DNA of 64,000 bases from DATFVJ01 sp963851085 (GTDB lineage Bacteria > Actinomycetota > Actinomycetes > Streptosporangiales > Streptosporangiaceae). A model generated the notes under the pieces. That model was not told where the DNA came from. It was given only the letters and a program-made list of their open reading frames with translations, and did no database searches. Made by a program: the position numbers and the translations under genes. Positions within the stretch are counted from its first letter, which is position 1; every line of letters starts with the position of its first letter. Shown one piece after another: positions 21,271 through 30,464 of the stretch. The DNA lies in NCBI GenBank assembly GCA_963851085.1, contig CAWKNX010000016.1, positions 444,614 through 508,613 of the forward strand, written 5' to 3'.

Positions 21271-21554
21271 TTTCCGCAGCCCCAGGGCCTGTACAGCGCG
21301 ACAGGTTGGCCCACCTCCAGGCCGGTGACGTCTGAACCGAGTGCATGAACCCAGCCGACGTTCTCGTGTCCGAGGGTGAACGGAGGACCCCAGGGCAGCA
21401 TGCCCCCTTCGTATTCGTGCATTGGACGGAGATCCGAAAGACACGCACCCGGATCCCCGACTCGAACGACCATCTGGACCAGGCCAGGTACCCGGTCGTC
21501 CACCTCGATCAAGACCGGATCGGCCTTCCACTCCCTGAGTCGCAGCGCACTCAT
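21267..21554 (-). pseudogene. N-terminal fragment of zinc alcohol dehydrogenase (MDR family)
   Basis: About 95 residues match the start of NAD-dependent zinc alcohol dehydrogenases: MSALRLREWKADPVLIEV, then PPFTLGHENVGWVHALGSDV with the catalytic-zinc His, and YRPWGCGK. The frame ends in TGA exactly where the structural-zinc cysteines should begin, so the rest of the GroES-like domain and the whole NAD domain are missing. The usual GACHSDL zinc-site motif reads GACLSDL. The TGA overlaps the GTG of the pyruvate-kinase-like gene. A degenerate remnant is most likely; deletion during assembly is the alternative. Confidence 0.7.
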
Positions 21555-22042
21555 CAGGTCGGTCTCCCTTTTGGCAAGCAAAGCCTTGACTGCGGATTTC
21601 CACCGGACTGATTTCATCGCCGAGGGCACCACGCGGCTGATCAGATCGTGCGGTGAACCTTGCCAGCCCGTTGCAGCGTCGGGTCGAAGACCACCTCGCT
21701 CAGGACGGGTGGAAGCAGGTAAGACGGCAGCCTCTCCGGGTAGAGCCCCCGCCGCCTACTCGACCAACGCTTCGTGGTCCTCATCGTTTCCCCTTTCGTC
21801 GCTTACGACTGACGACGAGGACCAGTTTGCGCCCACGGGCCACGGCAAAGGCAGGGACCAAGGTCACAAACATCGTCGGCTTGGCAAGGTGAGGGATTTG
21901 ATCCATGAGCCCTAGCCACTCCCCTGGCTTGCCGTTCCGTGCGCCAGATTTCACTTCATTCTCCACCCAGTCCGTCGCTGGATACCATGAGTTCACAGAA
22001 TCTGACGACTCACGCCGCCGGAGCCGAAGATGGTCCAGAGTT
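21555..22042. other. Gap without a recognised gene
   Basis: About 490 bp between the ADH fragment and the tandem DosR-like boxes. Several overlapping frames exist, but none has a family match I recognise. A minus-strand frame containing WYPATDWVENEVKSGARNG and MDQIPHLAKPTMFVTLV is the least random-looking stretch (about 21790-21990) and could be a decayed gene. No repeat or RNA gene is evident. Confidence 0.4.
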
Positions 22043-22078
22043 GGGACGTTGGTCACGACAGCGAAGGACCTTTGACCC
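22043..22078 (+). promoter_or_regulatory. Two tandem DosR-like boxes
   Basis: Site 1 (22043-22056) is GGGACGTTGGTCAC and site 2 (22065-22078) is AGGACCTTTGACCC; both fit the 14-bp core GGGACTWWAGTCCC with mismatches. Their centres are 22 bp apart, two helical turns, as in multi-site mycobacterial DosR promoters. They sit 37 bp upstream of an ATG (22115) for an oxidoreductase N-terminus and about 165 bp upstream of the CoA-disulfide-reductase-like gene. Individually weak; together with the box at 16329 they form a pattern. Confidence 0.5.
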
Positions 22079-22114
22079 TGACGACGAGCTGTGCAGGGAC
22101 ATTCACTATGAGTG

Positions 22115-22228
22115 ATGGGTTGTCGCGTTGTTATCTTGGGCGGTGGCACGGTGGGAACGTTGACCGCCAATCGCTTGCGTTGGCCGCGGGCTATCCAACA
22201 GCGTGGAAACGGTTCGGCGGCGCGCTGA
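22115..22228 (+). pseudogene. N-terminal Rossmann fragment of an FAD/NAD-dependent oxidoreductase
   Basis: Reading from ATG at 22115 gives 37 residues starting MGCRVVILGGGTVGTLTANR, a GxGxxG dinucleotide-binding motif typical of sulfide:quinone/NADH dehydrogenase-like flavoproteins. Similarity stops after about 22 residues and a TGA follows. It looks like the first exon-sized piece of a flavoprotein deleted just after its first helix, retaining the promoter with two DosR-like boxes and placing it in front of the next flavoprotein gene. Confidence 0.5.
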
Positions 22229-22241
22229 CGAAGGAAACGAT

Positions 22242-23918
22242 GTGACGACGCGGCGGGTGGTGATCGTGGGTGGCGTGGCCGGCGGCATGTCAACCGCAAC
22301 CAGGTTGCGCCGTCTCGACGAGTCAGCAGCGATAACCGTCTTCGAGCGCTCGGGCCACGTCTCCTATGCCAATTGCGGACTGCCGTACTTCGTCGGAGGG
22401 GTCATCGAGGACGAGGATGACCTGCTTCTTCAGACGCCTGCGAGGCTCTTTGAGAGGTTCCGCCTCGATGTGCGGGTCGACACCGAGGTCGTGGCGATCG
22501 ACGCCGGGGCCCACGAGGTCACCGTCCGCTCGACGCAGGACGGAGAGCATCGTCCCGGATCCCATACGACAAGCTCGTCCTGAGTCCCGGTGCGGCACCG
22601 GTGCGTCCTCCTATCCCGGGTTTCGACAGAGTTCGCAGCTTCCGAACGGTCGAGGACGCCGAGCGGTTGGCGGACGACGTGACGGATGGGCCGCGAACTG
22701 CCGTGGTCATCGGGGCCGGGTTCGTCGGACTCGAGACGGCCGAGAACCTGGCCCGCCGCGGGATCGCCGTGACGATCGTCGAAGCGGCCGACGCAGGTGC
22801 TGACGCCGCTCGACCCCGAACTGGCCGTTCTCGTTGCCGCCGAGCTCGTCAGCCACGGTATCGCCGTCGAGACGGGGGTCGCCGTCGCCCAGGTGAACGA
22901 GCGGGGCGTTGTCCTGGCCGACGGTCGGGAGATCGCCGGCACGCTCGTGGTCGGGGCCATCGGGGTGCGGCCTGACACCGGGCTGGCCAAGATGGCCGGC
23001 CTTGCCCTTGGCCCAAACGGAGGGATCGCCGTCGACGACAATGGCCGCACGAGTGACCGCGACATCTACGCCGTCGGCGACGCCGTGGAGAAGCATGACT
23101 CGGTCGGCGGCGGCTCGTCGCTCATCGCGTTGGCCAACATCGCCAATCGTCAGGGGCGGAGGGTGGCCGACGACATCTGTGGCCTCACGGTTCGCCCGAC
23201 CCAGTCCCTCGGCACGGCGATCGTCAAGGTCTTCGAGGTGACCGCCGCCATGACCGGGTGGAACGAAGGGCGCCTTCGGGCAGCCGGGAAGACGGTTTCG
23301 GGCCATCCACTCCCATCCGATGAGCCATGCCACCTACTACCCGGGGGCTGAGCCGATGTCTCTCAAGCTCCTCTTCGACCCCGACGACGGCACCATCCTC
23401 GGGGCGCAGGCGGTCGGCGGTGCCGGGGTCGACAAGCGGATCGACGTCCTCGCCACTGCGATGGCGGCGGGCCTGCGGGCGGATGCGCTCGCTGACCTCG
23501 AGTTGGCGTATGCGCCGCCCTTCTCGTCGGCCAAGGATCCGGTCAACATGCTCGGGTACATGGCCGAGAACGTCCTCTCCGGAGAGTGCGACGTCGTGGA
23601 GCCCGACGAGCTCGACGACGTCCTCGCCATGGGCTGGACCCTCATCGATGTCCGCACTCCCGCGGAGCATGCCAAGGGGTCGATCCCCCACAGCATCAAC
23701 CTTCCGCTCGACTCGCTACGTGAAGACATTGCAGGCGCTCGGCGATGGGCCATTCGTGGTCTATTGCGAGGTCGGTCAGCGCGGCCATACGGCGACATCG
23801 CTACTCCACGAGCTCGGGATTGAAGGCCCGCAACCTCGATGGGGGCTATCGGACGTGGCTCGCCGCCGACGCGGCCCGCGCTATGGAACCGCTCCGACTG
23901 ATCACGCTCGCGAAATAG
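22242..23918 (+). CDS. CoA-disulfide reductase-like flavoprotein with C-terminal rhodanese domain, several apparent frameshifts
   Basis: A pyridine nucleotide-disulfide oxidoreductase fused to rhodanese. In characterised relatives it reduces CoA disulfide/persulfide or polysulfide with NAD(P)H. The GTG start at 22242 follows AAGGAAA. Visible in order: FAD site VIVGGVAGGMSTATRLRR, redox Cys in YANCGLPYFVGG, NAD site VVIGAGFVGLETAENLARRG, second FAD block DIYAVGDAVE, dimerisation domain (AYAPPFSSAKDPVNMLG), then rhodanese TLIDVRTPAEHAKGSI with the active-site loop VYCEVGQRG. Breaks lie near 22560, 22790, 23310, 23730 and 23825. The end MEPLRLITLAK is at 23918. Full length is about 555 residues, normal for the fusion. 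Confidence 0.87.
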
Positions 23919-24042
23919 GCCCACGGATCCTCGCCGTCAGCGCCGTAGCATCGAGGAAGCACCCGAGATGTTCAGCCCACAGCTTCCAACCAGACCGGAT
24001 AATTGGACCCTGCTTGAAACAGGACCACCGACCTGGAACTTT

Positions 24043-24195
24043 TGGAGCGGAAGACGGGATTCGAACCCCGACCCTCACCTTGGCAAGGTGTTTGAGATCG
24101 TCCACGGCGTCCAGGCCAGTCCTCTGAGCTGGCCTCCCGTCCACGGAATGTCCACCGAATCCGCCCGAATTCAACCCTGTTGTAGAGCGGTCTAC
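24043..24195 (-). repeat. attachment-like site 1: tRNA-Gly(GCC) 3' half plus right arm
   Basis: On the minus strand 24090-24043 reads as the 3' part of tRNA-Gly: anticodon arm CACCTTGCCAAGGTG, variable loop, T-arm GGTTCGAATCCC, acceptor strand CTTCCGC, discriminator T and an encoded CCA. The 5' half (D arm) is missing. The T-stem region is one base shorter than in sites 2 and 3. To its right 24091-24188 matches 38428-38527 over about 100 bp, including repeated GTCCA motifs, and ends in the dyad GTAGAGCGGTCTAC (24182-24195). This is the structure expected of an att core with one recombinase arm. Confidence 0.8.
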
Positions 24196-24212
24196 TACGG
24201 GATACGGGCCCT

Positions 24213-25130
24213 TCATCCCGAGAGCGCCACAACTGCCAGAGGCAGAACAAGAATCGCACCAGCCAGCAGTCCAGAGGCCACGGCAGTCCTCTTGGAGTTC
24301 CGAGAAGACGAAAGCAGCCGGCTGACTCTTTGGGGCACATCCGAGCCAGCGGCCGAAAGCGCACACCGCGGGGCGCACCCAGACGCCGCCATGTCCACGA
24401 GTGCCCCAGCGAGTGTCAGCGGGTCGTACCGCCGGGCGGAGTAGTCGTCTGCCGACATCTCGAGCAATGTGGCGATCTCCCGGGGCGCAAGGCGAGCGTA
24501 GGGAATCCACCGGAAGAGATTCTTCAACCCGACCATCGGGAGCATCACGAGCCCGTGGCGCTCGTGGATATGACCTCGCTCATGTTCAATGACCGCGGCA
24601 ATCTCCGTTGGGCCCGAGAGTCGCAGGGTCCCTTCGCTCAACACGATCCTCGGACGGACGCCCGGAACGCAGTACGCCACCGTTCTGGTGTCCGAGATGA
24701 GATCAGTTCCTGGGTAGGCAGCTGATCGATGTCCCACGAGGTCGAGAAGGCGGCGGTGCCTCGCCCTCGATCGGACAGTCCGTGTGATGAGGGCGCTGAA
24801 GATGACGACGAGCACAATGCCGAGGTCGGCCGCGAGGGTCAGGGCGAGCGCGTCGTAGAGGCCTAGGCCCTGGAGCGGGTGGCCGCTGAAGAGGCTGCCG
24901 ACGAGCTCTCTCATGCCGCCGGCGAACCCGACCCGATAGCGCGCCACGGCCACGGAGAGTCCGGCTCCCATGCCGGCGACGATGGCACCGAGTCCGATGC
25001 ATTGCCAGCAGAGCACCGCCGCACGGGGAGCTTGCGAAACCCAGGCAGCCTGCGAGAGCCACTTCGAGAAGGGGCCGAGCAGCACAACGGAGAGAACGGC
25101 GAGAAGCCCCGCCGCAACGAAGAGGTTCAT
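24213..25130 (-). CDS. M56 (BlaR1-like) membrane metallopeptidase without sensor domain
   Basis: A 305-residue membrane protein with several helices (about residues 3-20, 38-62, 90-115 and C-terminal 280-302). The zinc protease motif HERGH lies in AAVIEHERGHIHERHGLV. In BlaR1/MecR1 systems such a protease inactivates a BlaI-type repressor. The extracellular penicillin-sensor domain is absent here, so the signal must be different. Its ATG overlaps the blaI stop (ATGA). The gene ends 18 bp from the dyad of attachment site 1, at the edge of cargo segment A. Confidence 0.88.
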   Translation of the reverse strand: MNLFVAAGLLAVLSVVLLGPFSKWLSQAAWVSQAPRAAVLCWQCIGLGAIVAGMGAGLSVAVARYRVGFAGGMRELVGSLFSGHPLQGLGLYDALALTLAADLGIVLVVIFSALITRTVRSRARHRRLLDLVGHRSAAYPGTDLISDTRTVAYCVPGVRPRIVLSEGTLRLSGPTEIAAVIEHERGHIHERHGLVMLPMVGLKNLFRWIPYARLAPREIATLLEMSADDYSARRYDPLTLAGALVDMAASGCAPRCALSAAGSDVPQRVSRLLSSSRNSKRTAVASGLLAGAILVLPLAVVALSG

Positions 25131-25504
25131 TTGCCCTTCTCCTCGGGTGCCCCCGCAGCTTCACCGAGTGCTCGCCGCAGAATCTCCGCCTCATCGGGCG
25201 ACACCGACTCGGCGAAACGGACGAGAACGGCACTTCTGTTCGCCGTCGCCTCACCGAGGGCGTCAATCATCAGTTCGGCTCGATAGGCCTCACGGGTGTC
25301 GGCGGCCGCGAATCGATGCGTCCGGCCGTCTGTGGTCCGCTCGACCAGGTTCTTTCGACGTAGGCGCTCGAGGATCGTGAGGACCGTCGTGTAGGCCCTG
25401 TCGGGCAAGTTGGTCCGCCACTTCCCGACCCGTCAGCGGCGCTGGGTCTCGGAGTCCCAAAGGACGTCCATCACCCTGCGTTCCAGCTCTCCCAGGCGCC
25501 TCAT
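25127..25504 (-). CDS. BlaI/MecI/CopY-family repressor, two apparent frameshifts
   Basis: Winged-helix repressor. The ATG at 25504 follows AGGAGG and gives MRRLGELERRVMDVLWD. Single-base breaks near 25440 and 25410 connect this to LTGREVADQL and PDRAYTTVLTILERLRRK, the canonical DNA-binding segment. The C-terminal dimerisation helix ends AGAPEEKGK. Total is about 125 residues, normal for the family. It is coupled to the M56 gene and divergent from ctaG, with two palindromes between them, so it probably represses both its own operon and ctaG. Confidence 0.88.
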
Positions 25505-25559
25505 GGGCGTTCCTCCTGATCAGTTGCCGCCACAGCGTCCATCTTCACGGACCCCGTTC

Positions 25560-25604
25560 TACTACTACGTACCGTAGTTGTACTACTACGTTATGTAGTA
25601 GTAC
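25560..25604. promoter_or_regulatory. Two overlapping palindromic operators for the BlaI-type repressor
   Basis: Operator 2 is a perfect 10-bp inverted repeat: GTACTACTAC (25580-25589), 5-bp spacer, GTAGTAGTAC (25595-25604). Operator 1 is TACTACTAC (25560-25568), 5-bp spacer, GTAGTTGTA (25574-25582), with one mismatch. The dyad centres are 21 bp apart, two helical turns, placing two dimers on the same face. They occupy the short divergent region ending 12 bp before the ctaG GTG. BlaI-family proteins bind TAC/GTA-type dyads, so both motif and position fit. Confidence 0.82.
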
Positions 25605-25615
25605 CTTTTCGCCTC

Positions 25616-26532
25616 GTGATCGCCGCTCTCTACGACGAGCCTCTGCCACCTCTCGCCGGCCACGAGTTCGTCTCGACGCAGTTCGACTTCGTCCCGGTGG
25701 CGATGATCCTGGTCGCCCTCGTTCTCTACCTCTGGGCCGTCAAGCGCAACAACGCCCTGCACCCTCGCCACCCGTGGTCGGTCGGCAAAACGATCGCCTG
25801 GCTCGGTGCGCTCCTCACGACTGGCGTGGCCATCTTCAGCTTCGTCGGCGTCTACGACGGCGAGCTGTTCTGGGACCACATGGTCCAGCACCTGATCCTG
25901 ATCATGGTGGCCGCTCCCCTCTTCGCCATCGCCTCGCCTCTGGACCTGGCCTGGCGCTCGACCTCGGGCACCGCCCACCTCGTCGTCACCGAGGCCTTGC
26001 GCTCGCGGGTCGCCAAGCTCTTCGGCCATCCGGTCACGGCCTTCGTCCTCTATGCCGTGATCATCCCGGTGAGCCATCTGACCAGTTGGTACAACCTCAC
26101 GCTCGAGCACGAGAGCGTCCACAACGCCGAGCACCTGGCGTTTCTGGTCGTCGGGTACCTGTTCTGGCGCCAGATCTTCGGAAGTGATCCCGAACAAGCT
26201 ACCGCCTCCACCCCGCCCTGCAGTTCTTCTACCTGTTCCTGGCCATTCCGATCGACACCTTCACCGGCCTGTCGCTGGCAGGGGCGAACAAGGAACTCTT
26301 CCCCGCTTACTTCGCCACGCACCGGACCTGGGGCCCGTCCTATGTCACCGACCTCCACGTGGGGGGCGACATCATGTGGGTCGTCGGCGACACGTTGATG
26401 CTTTGGCCGATGATCCCGGTCGCACTGCGTTGGATGCACATGGACGAGCGCAAGGCGGTCCGTGTCGACCGCCAGCTGGATGCGGAGCGGGAAGCCGGCT
26501 CGAGTCCTGCCCCCGTTTCTTCTGGGCCGTGA
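25616..26532 (+). CDS. CtaG (caa3-type) cytochrome c oxidase assembly membrane protein, apparent frameshift
   Basis: Multi-helix membrane protein required in Bacillus for formation of active caa3 oxidase, probably through copper handling. GTG start at 25616. Helices include VPVAMILVALVLYLWAV, IAWLGALLTTGVAIFSFVGV and HLILIMVAAPLFAIASPLDL. Conserved histidines lie in WDHMVQHLIL and SVHNAEHLAFL. The frame changes near 26190-26210 and continues LHPALQFFYLFLAIPIDTFTGLSLAGANK to the stop at 26532. Total is about 305 residues. The GTGA overlap with the following SCO gene indicates an operon. Confidence 0.87.
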
Positions 26533-27310
26533 TTCCTTGGTCGAGGCGGACTCGTCGGGGGCGGTCGACCGCAGCGGCTTTCATGGTGTTCGTCGTTCTC
26601 GGAACCCTGCTGGCCGCGTGCGGAAGCTCAGGCGATCCGCCGGCTCCACCGGCCTCACAGGGCGTTGTCGTGAACCGGACCATACCGGATGTCCCGCTCG
26701 ATCTCGAGCTCCGGGGACACCGACCTCACTCGCTGCCTACCGCGGCAAGGACATCGTGATGGCTCCGTTCCTCTCCCTCTGCCAGGACGAATGCCCGCTC
26801 GTCACCGGTGCGTTCATCGCCCTCCAACGCGACGTCCGTGCGGCGGGTCTGGGAAGCAAGGTGGTGTTCATGGAGATCACCGTGGATCCGGGGCGCGACA
26901 CCCCCGCTCGCCTCGCCGCCTATTCCAAGGAGTTCGGTGCCGACTGGGTCCTGGCCACCGGTACGCCGGCCAACCTCGATGCACTGTGGAAGTTCCTCGG
27001 CGTCTCGGTGCAGATCGTCCCCGAGGAGCAGCCAGCCAAGATCGACTGGTACACCGGTACGCCGCTGACCTACGACGTGGACCACACCGACGGCTACTTC
27101 CTCATCGACTCCGCTGGCCACGAGCGCTTCAGCGATTCGAATCCGCCCGAATCTCGACGGGCACTTGGACAAGAGGTTGACGAGTCTGCTCAACGACGGC
27201 GGGCTGCAGAACCTCGACCACCAAGGCAATCCCAACTGGACCCTCTCCGATGCGCTGAGCGCCATCAGCTGGTTGGTGGGTCAGAACATCCCCGGCGTCG
27301 CGAGCACCTG
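26529..27310 (+). CDS. SCO1/SenC/PrrC-family copper lipoprotein, two apparent frameshifts
   Basis: Thioredoxin-fold copper chaperone or thiol reductase for the CuA site of cytochrome oxidase. The N-terminus from GTG 26529 has a lipoprotein signal with lipobox LLAACGSS. After a break near 26700-26730 the copper-binding CxxxC reads CQDECPLVTG, followed by VFMEITVDPGRDTPARLAAY, and the third ligand lies in DVDHTDGYFLIDSAGH. A second break near 27150 leads to NLDHQGNPNWTLSDALSAISWLVGQNIPG. Total is about 260 residues. It acts outside the membrane, in line with the CtaG partner. Confidence 0.87.
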
Positions 27311-27468
27311 ATGGCGACCTGACGGCCTCCACCGCGACATCTGGGAGCGGAGTGACACCGTACGGCCTGGTGAGAGAACACCGACCTGGATGGATCGATG
27401 GGGGGAACGCGAAACATGGTTGACGCCACCGAAGCTTCGGGCACGAGCCGACGCGGGACTTCCGCCTC

Positions 27469-29395
27469 GTGCGGACACAGCGGGTCCTTCAGATCATCTT
27501 GGGACTCTTCTGGCTCCTCGACGCCGGCCTGCAGTTCCAGCCCTACATGTTCGGCAGCGGCTTCACCACGACCTACTTGCTGAACAACGCCCAGAACCAG
27601 CCCGACGTGATCCGGTGGATCATCACCAATGTCGGCAACTTCGTCGGGCCCCATGTCGCGGTCTGGAACACCTTCTTTGCGCTGATTCAGGTGGCCATCG
27701 GACTGGGGTTGCTGTTCCGCCGGACCGTGCGACCCGCCCTTGTCGTCTCGTTCTTCTGGGCATTCGGCGTCTGGTTCTTCGGGGAGGGGCTCGGCCTGAT
27801 CTTCACCGGATCGGCGTCTGCCCTCACCGGCGCCCCGGGCTCGGTCTTCCTCTATGGACTGATTGGCCTGATGGCATGGCCGCGGTCAGCTCCCACCGAG
27901 GAGGGTGAGGAGACGGAGCCGAGCGTCGGCATCGCATCCTCGGCCGCCGGACAGGGCATCGGCGGGGCGGTGACTCCATTGCTGGTGTGGTGCGGGTACT
28001 GGTCGCTGGCGGCGATCCTGTTCCTCCTCCCCGACAACCGGACCCCGACGTCGGTGTCGAGTGCGATCACGGGCATGTCATCGGGCGAGCCGAGCGCCTA
28101 CTCCCACTTTCTCAACAGCTTCGGCAACCATTTCGGCAGCGGCGGCGTGTGGACCACCTGGCTCCTGGCCATCGGATCCCTCGTCATCGGATTCGGGCCC
28201 CTCGTGTTCCGCCGACCGACTCCGTTCCTGGCCGCTGGTGGCTTGTTGGCGACGTTCTTCTGGGTGAGCGGCCAGGGTCTCGGCGGCATCTTTACGGGCT
28301 CGGGAACCGACCCCAACACCGGCCCGCTGATCGTGCTCCTGGCGCTGGCCATGGTGCCGGCCGTGCTGCCGGATACGACGTCTTGGCTTTCGCCGTTCTC
28401 GACCGCGCTCTTTCGATATCCCGTGTTGGTGCTGGGGAGCCTGGTGGCGCTGCTGGCGGGGCTCTTCCTCAGCGCCGCCTACCCGGTGGCCGCCCAGGAG
28501 TCGACCAGCACGGCCATGGCCGGCATGACCGGCATGTCCGGGGCGACCTCGGGTTCGGGCGGCGGGACTTCGACGACCGCCACCTGTACTCGAGGGAACA
28601 ACGGGGCGCCGAGGACCGGGCTGGACGTCCAGAACACGCCGAACATGGTCATGGCTGGGCCGGGCACCAACATGAACATGAACGGGGCCGACGCCAGTGC
28701 GGCGGCTGGACTGAACACCACCAAATCGAACTGGCACTACACCGGTCCGGCATTGCCCGACGGCGGAGGCCCAGGAACTGTTGGCCGACGGCGGGAACGG
28801 TGCGGACAAGATCCACATGGCCAAATCGGGCTGCGCCAAGGAGCCGACCTTCTCCGAGCAGATCAGCGCAACCCAGTACGTCCAAGCCACCAGCCAGGCA
28901 GTGGCTCGTTACTCCACGCCAGCGGCGGCACAGGCCGCAGGGTACGAGCCGGTAAGTCCGACGGACTACCCGATCGTCTACTACGTGAATCCAACCATCG
29001 TGACGGCGAATCAATCCGCAGGACGCAGCCTCGATCCCTCTGCCGTCGATGGGCTCGTCTACGCGACGACACCCTCTGGAGAGCAGGTTCTTGTGCCGCG
29101 ATGTACTTGCTTCCAGACACACTTACTCAATGATCCACCAATGCCCTACGGCTCGCTCGTCCAGTGGCACGAACGCACCGGTCTGTGTGTACCCGAGACC
29201 GGATCGCCGGCTGTCCCTCTTGCGATCTCCGGGTTCGCTCCGTGTGCGGCGGGTTCAACCACCGGACCGACTCCGTATATGACGATGGTGTGGCAGGTTC
29301 CTGTCGCCGGTGGACCACTTGCGATTCAACCGCCCGACATTCAGATCGTCGAAGCGGCGACGATGCAGACGAATCCCTTGAGCCTTGTCCCGTGA
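27469..29395 (+). CDS. Multi-pass membrane protein with Met-rich extracytoplasmic region, apparent frameshift
   Basis: GTG start at 27469. The first roughly 350 residues hold 9-10 hydrophobic helices in two similar halves (for example IILGLFWLLDAGLQFQPYMFG and the later WTTWLLAIGSLVIGFGPLVF), reminiscent of DoxX-like folds. A Met/Ser/Thr-rich linker follows (MAGMTGMSG, NMNMNGADAS) and then a soluble domain after a break near 28770-28790 (ADGGNGADKIHMAKSGC, LVPRCTCFQTHLLND, TPYMTMVWQVPVAGGP). Met clusters suggest copper binding, matching the ctaG/sco neighbours. I know no named function. The last codons (SLVP, stop) lie inside the arm of attachment site 2. Confidence 0.7.
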
Positions 29396-29636
29396 TGGGC
29401 AACTGATGGGCGGTGATGGGCAGAAACAGTGAACTGAACCAGCGGGCGAGCTCGCATCGCCCCAGCTAGAGAGCGACATTCCGAGAGCGGAAGACGGGAT
29501 TCGAACCCGCGACCCTCACCTCGGCAAGGTGGTCGGATTAGTCCAACTGGTTCTGTCCAGTTCGCTGCGATGCAACTGCGTCCACGCTTTGTCCATCTGG
29601 TCGGACTGGATTCGGTCGTGTAGTGGCGCGGTCTAC
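29381..29636 (-). repeat. attachment-like site 2: left arm, tRNA-Gly(GCC) 3' half, right arm
   Basis: The left arm 29381-29485 resembles 38264-38381 and contains repeated TGATGGGCA units and CAGTGAACTGAACC. The core 29486-29531 is again the 3' half of tRNA-Gly(GCC) on the minus strand, here with TTGCCGA in the anticodon loop and no encoded CCA. The right side (29532-29636) is diverged but keeps the layout of sites 1 and 3, with several GTCCA motifs and a terminal GTAG...CTAC dyad (29620-29636). It separates cargo segments A and B. Confidence 0.78.
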
Positions 29637-29711
29637 TAACACCGCAGACCGACTCCGGGTGGACCGCCCATCGCCGATCTGGATCTCGAATAGACACCAG
29701 TCCAAGACTGA

Positions 29712-30318
29712 TCAGGGTGACAGTCGCTCGATCCTCCAGTTCCCAGACTGAACGCTGTAGCGAAGCCGATCGTGCAGGCGGTCCGCTCCTTCTTCCCACA
29801 ACTCGACGACATCAGGCAGGATCCGGTAACCGCCCCATCGAAGAGGGCGCGGTGGCCCCGAGTCACCGGGAAACGCTTCGGCCAGCTTGGTCACCTCCTC
29901 TTCGAGCACCGCTCGAGTCACGATTACCTGGCTCTGATGGCTTGCGACTGCGCTACGACGAGAACCTGGCGGCCGCGATTGCCAGTAGGCGTCCGACAAC
30001 GAGGCTTCGACCACCTCCACTGCGCCCGTCACCCGGACCTGTCGGTGCACCGGGCTTGAACCAATGGAAGAGGGCAGCGGCAAATGGATTTGCCTCCAAC
30101 TCCTGGCCCTTGCCGCTTTCCTGGTCGGTGTAGAAGACGAGGCCTCGGTGATCGATTCCTCGCAGGAGGACCATTCTGGAGGACGGGCGCCCCTCGGTCG
30201 TGGCTGTGGCAACGGCCATCGCCTCGGGCATGGATTCGCCGGCTGCCCGCGCAGCCGCGAGCCACGAGGACAACTGAGTCATCGGGTCCGGATCGACGGA
30301 CGCTTCCTCCACCGCCAC
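29712..30318 (-). CDS. pdxH: Pyridoxamine 5'-phosphate oxidase, apparent frameshift
   Basis: FMN enzyme that oxidises pyridoxine/pyridoxamine phosphate to pyridoxal phosphate. The N-terminal part from GTG 30318 has MAVATATTEGRPSSRMVLLRGIDHRGLVFYTD and ends near ALFHWFKP. A break near 30060 leads to VHRQVRVTGAVEVVEASLSDAYWQSRPPGSRRSAVASHQS, and the C-terminus has WGGYRILPDVVELWEEGADRLHDRLRY, the substrate- and FMN-binding block. About 202 residues, normal. It is the first gene of segment B and is transcribed toward site 2. Confidence 0.92.
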
Positions 30319-30464
30319 AGTCTTGCTCGTTCGGGGATCCGATTCCTCGCCCCCGAGCCGGTCCCGGCGTGCTCAACGAGGGCGCACTGCCGGAGCAAGT
30401 TTGTGTGTCCAGAAAGTGAGCGTCGTCCTCCCCGATGACGAACGCAGTGGCCGAGGTCCTTGAA

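Noticed and set aside
21781..22299. A 172-residue minus-strand protein
   Set aside because: It overlaps the DosR-like boxes and the start of the flavoprotein gene, has low-complexity Arg/Pro ends and no recognised domain; only its middle part looks non-random.
24213..25504. Beta-lactam resistance module
   Set aside because: BlaI and M56 proteins are present, but there is no beta-lactamase or penicillin-binding sensor domain; the neighbours are oxidase assembly genes.
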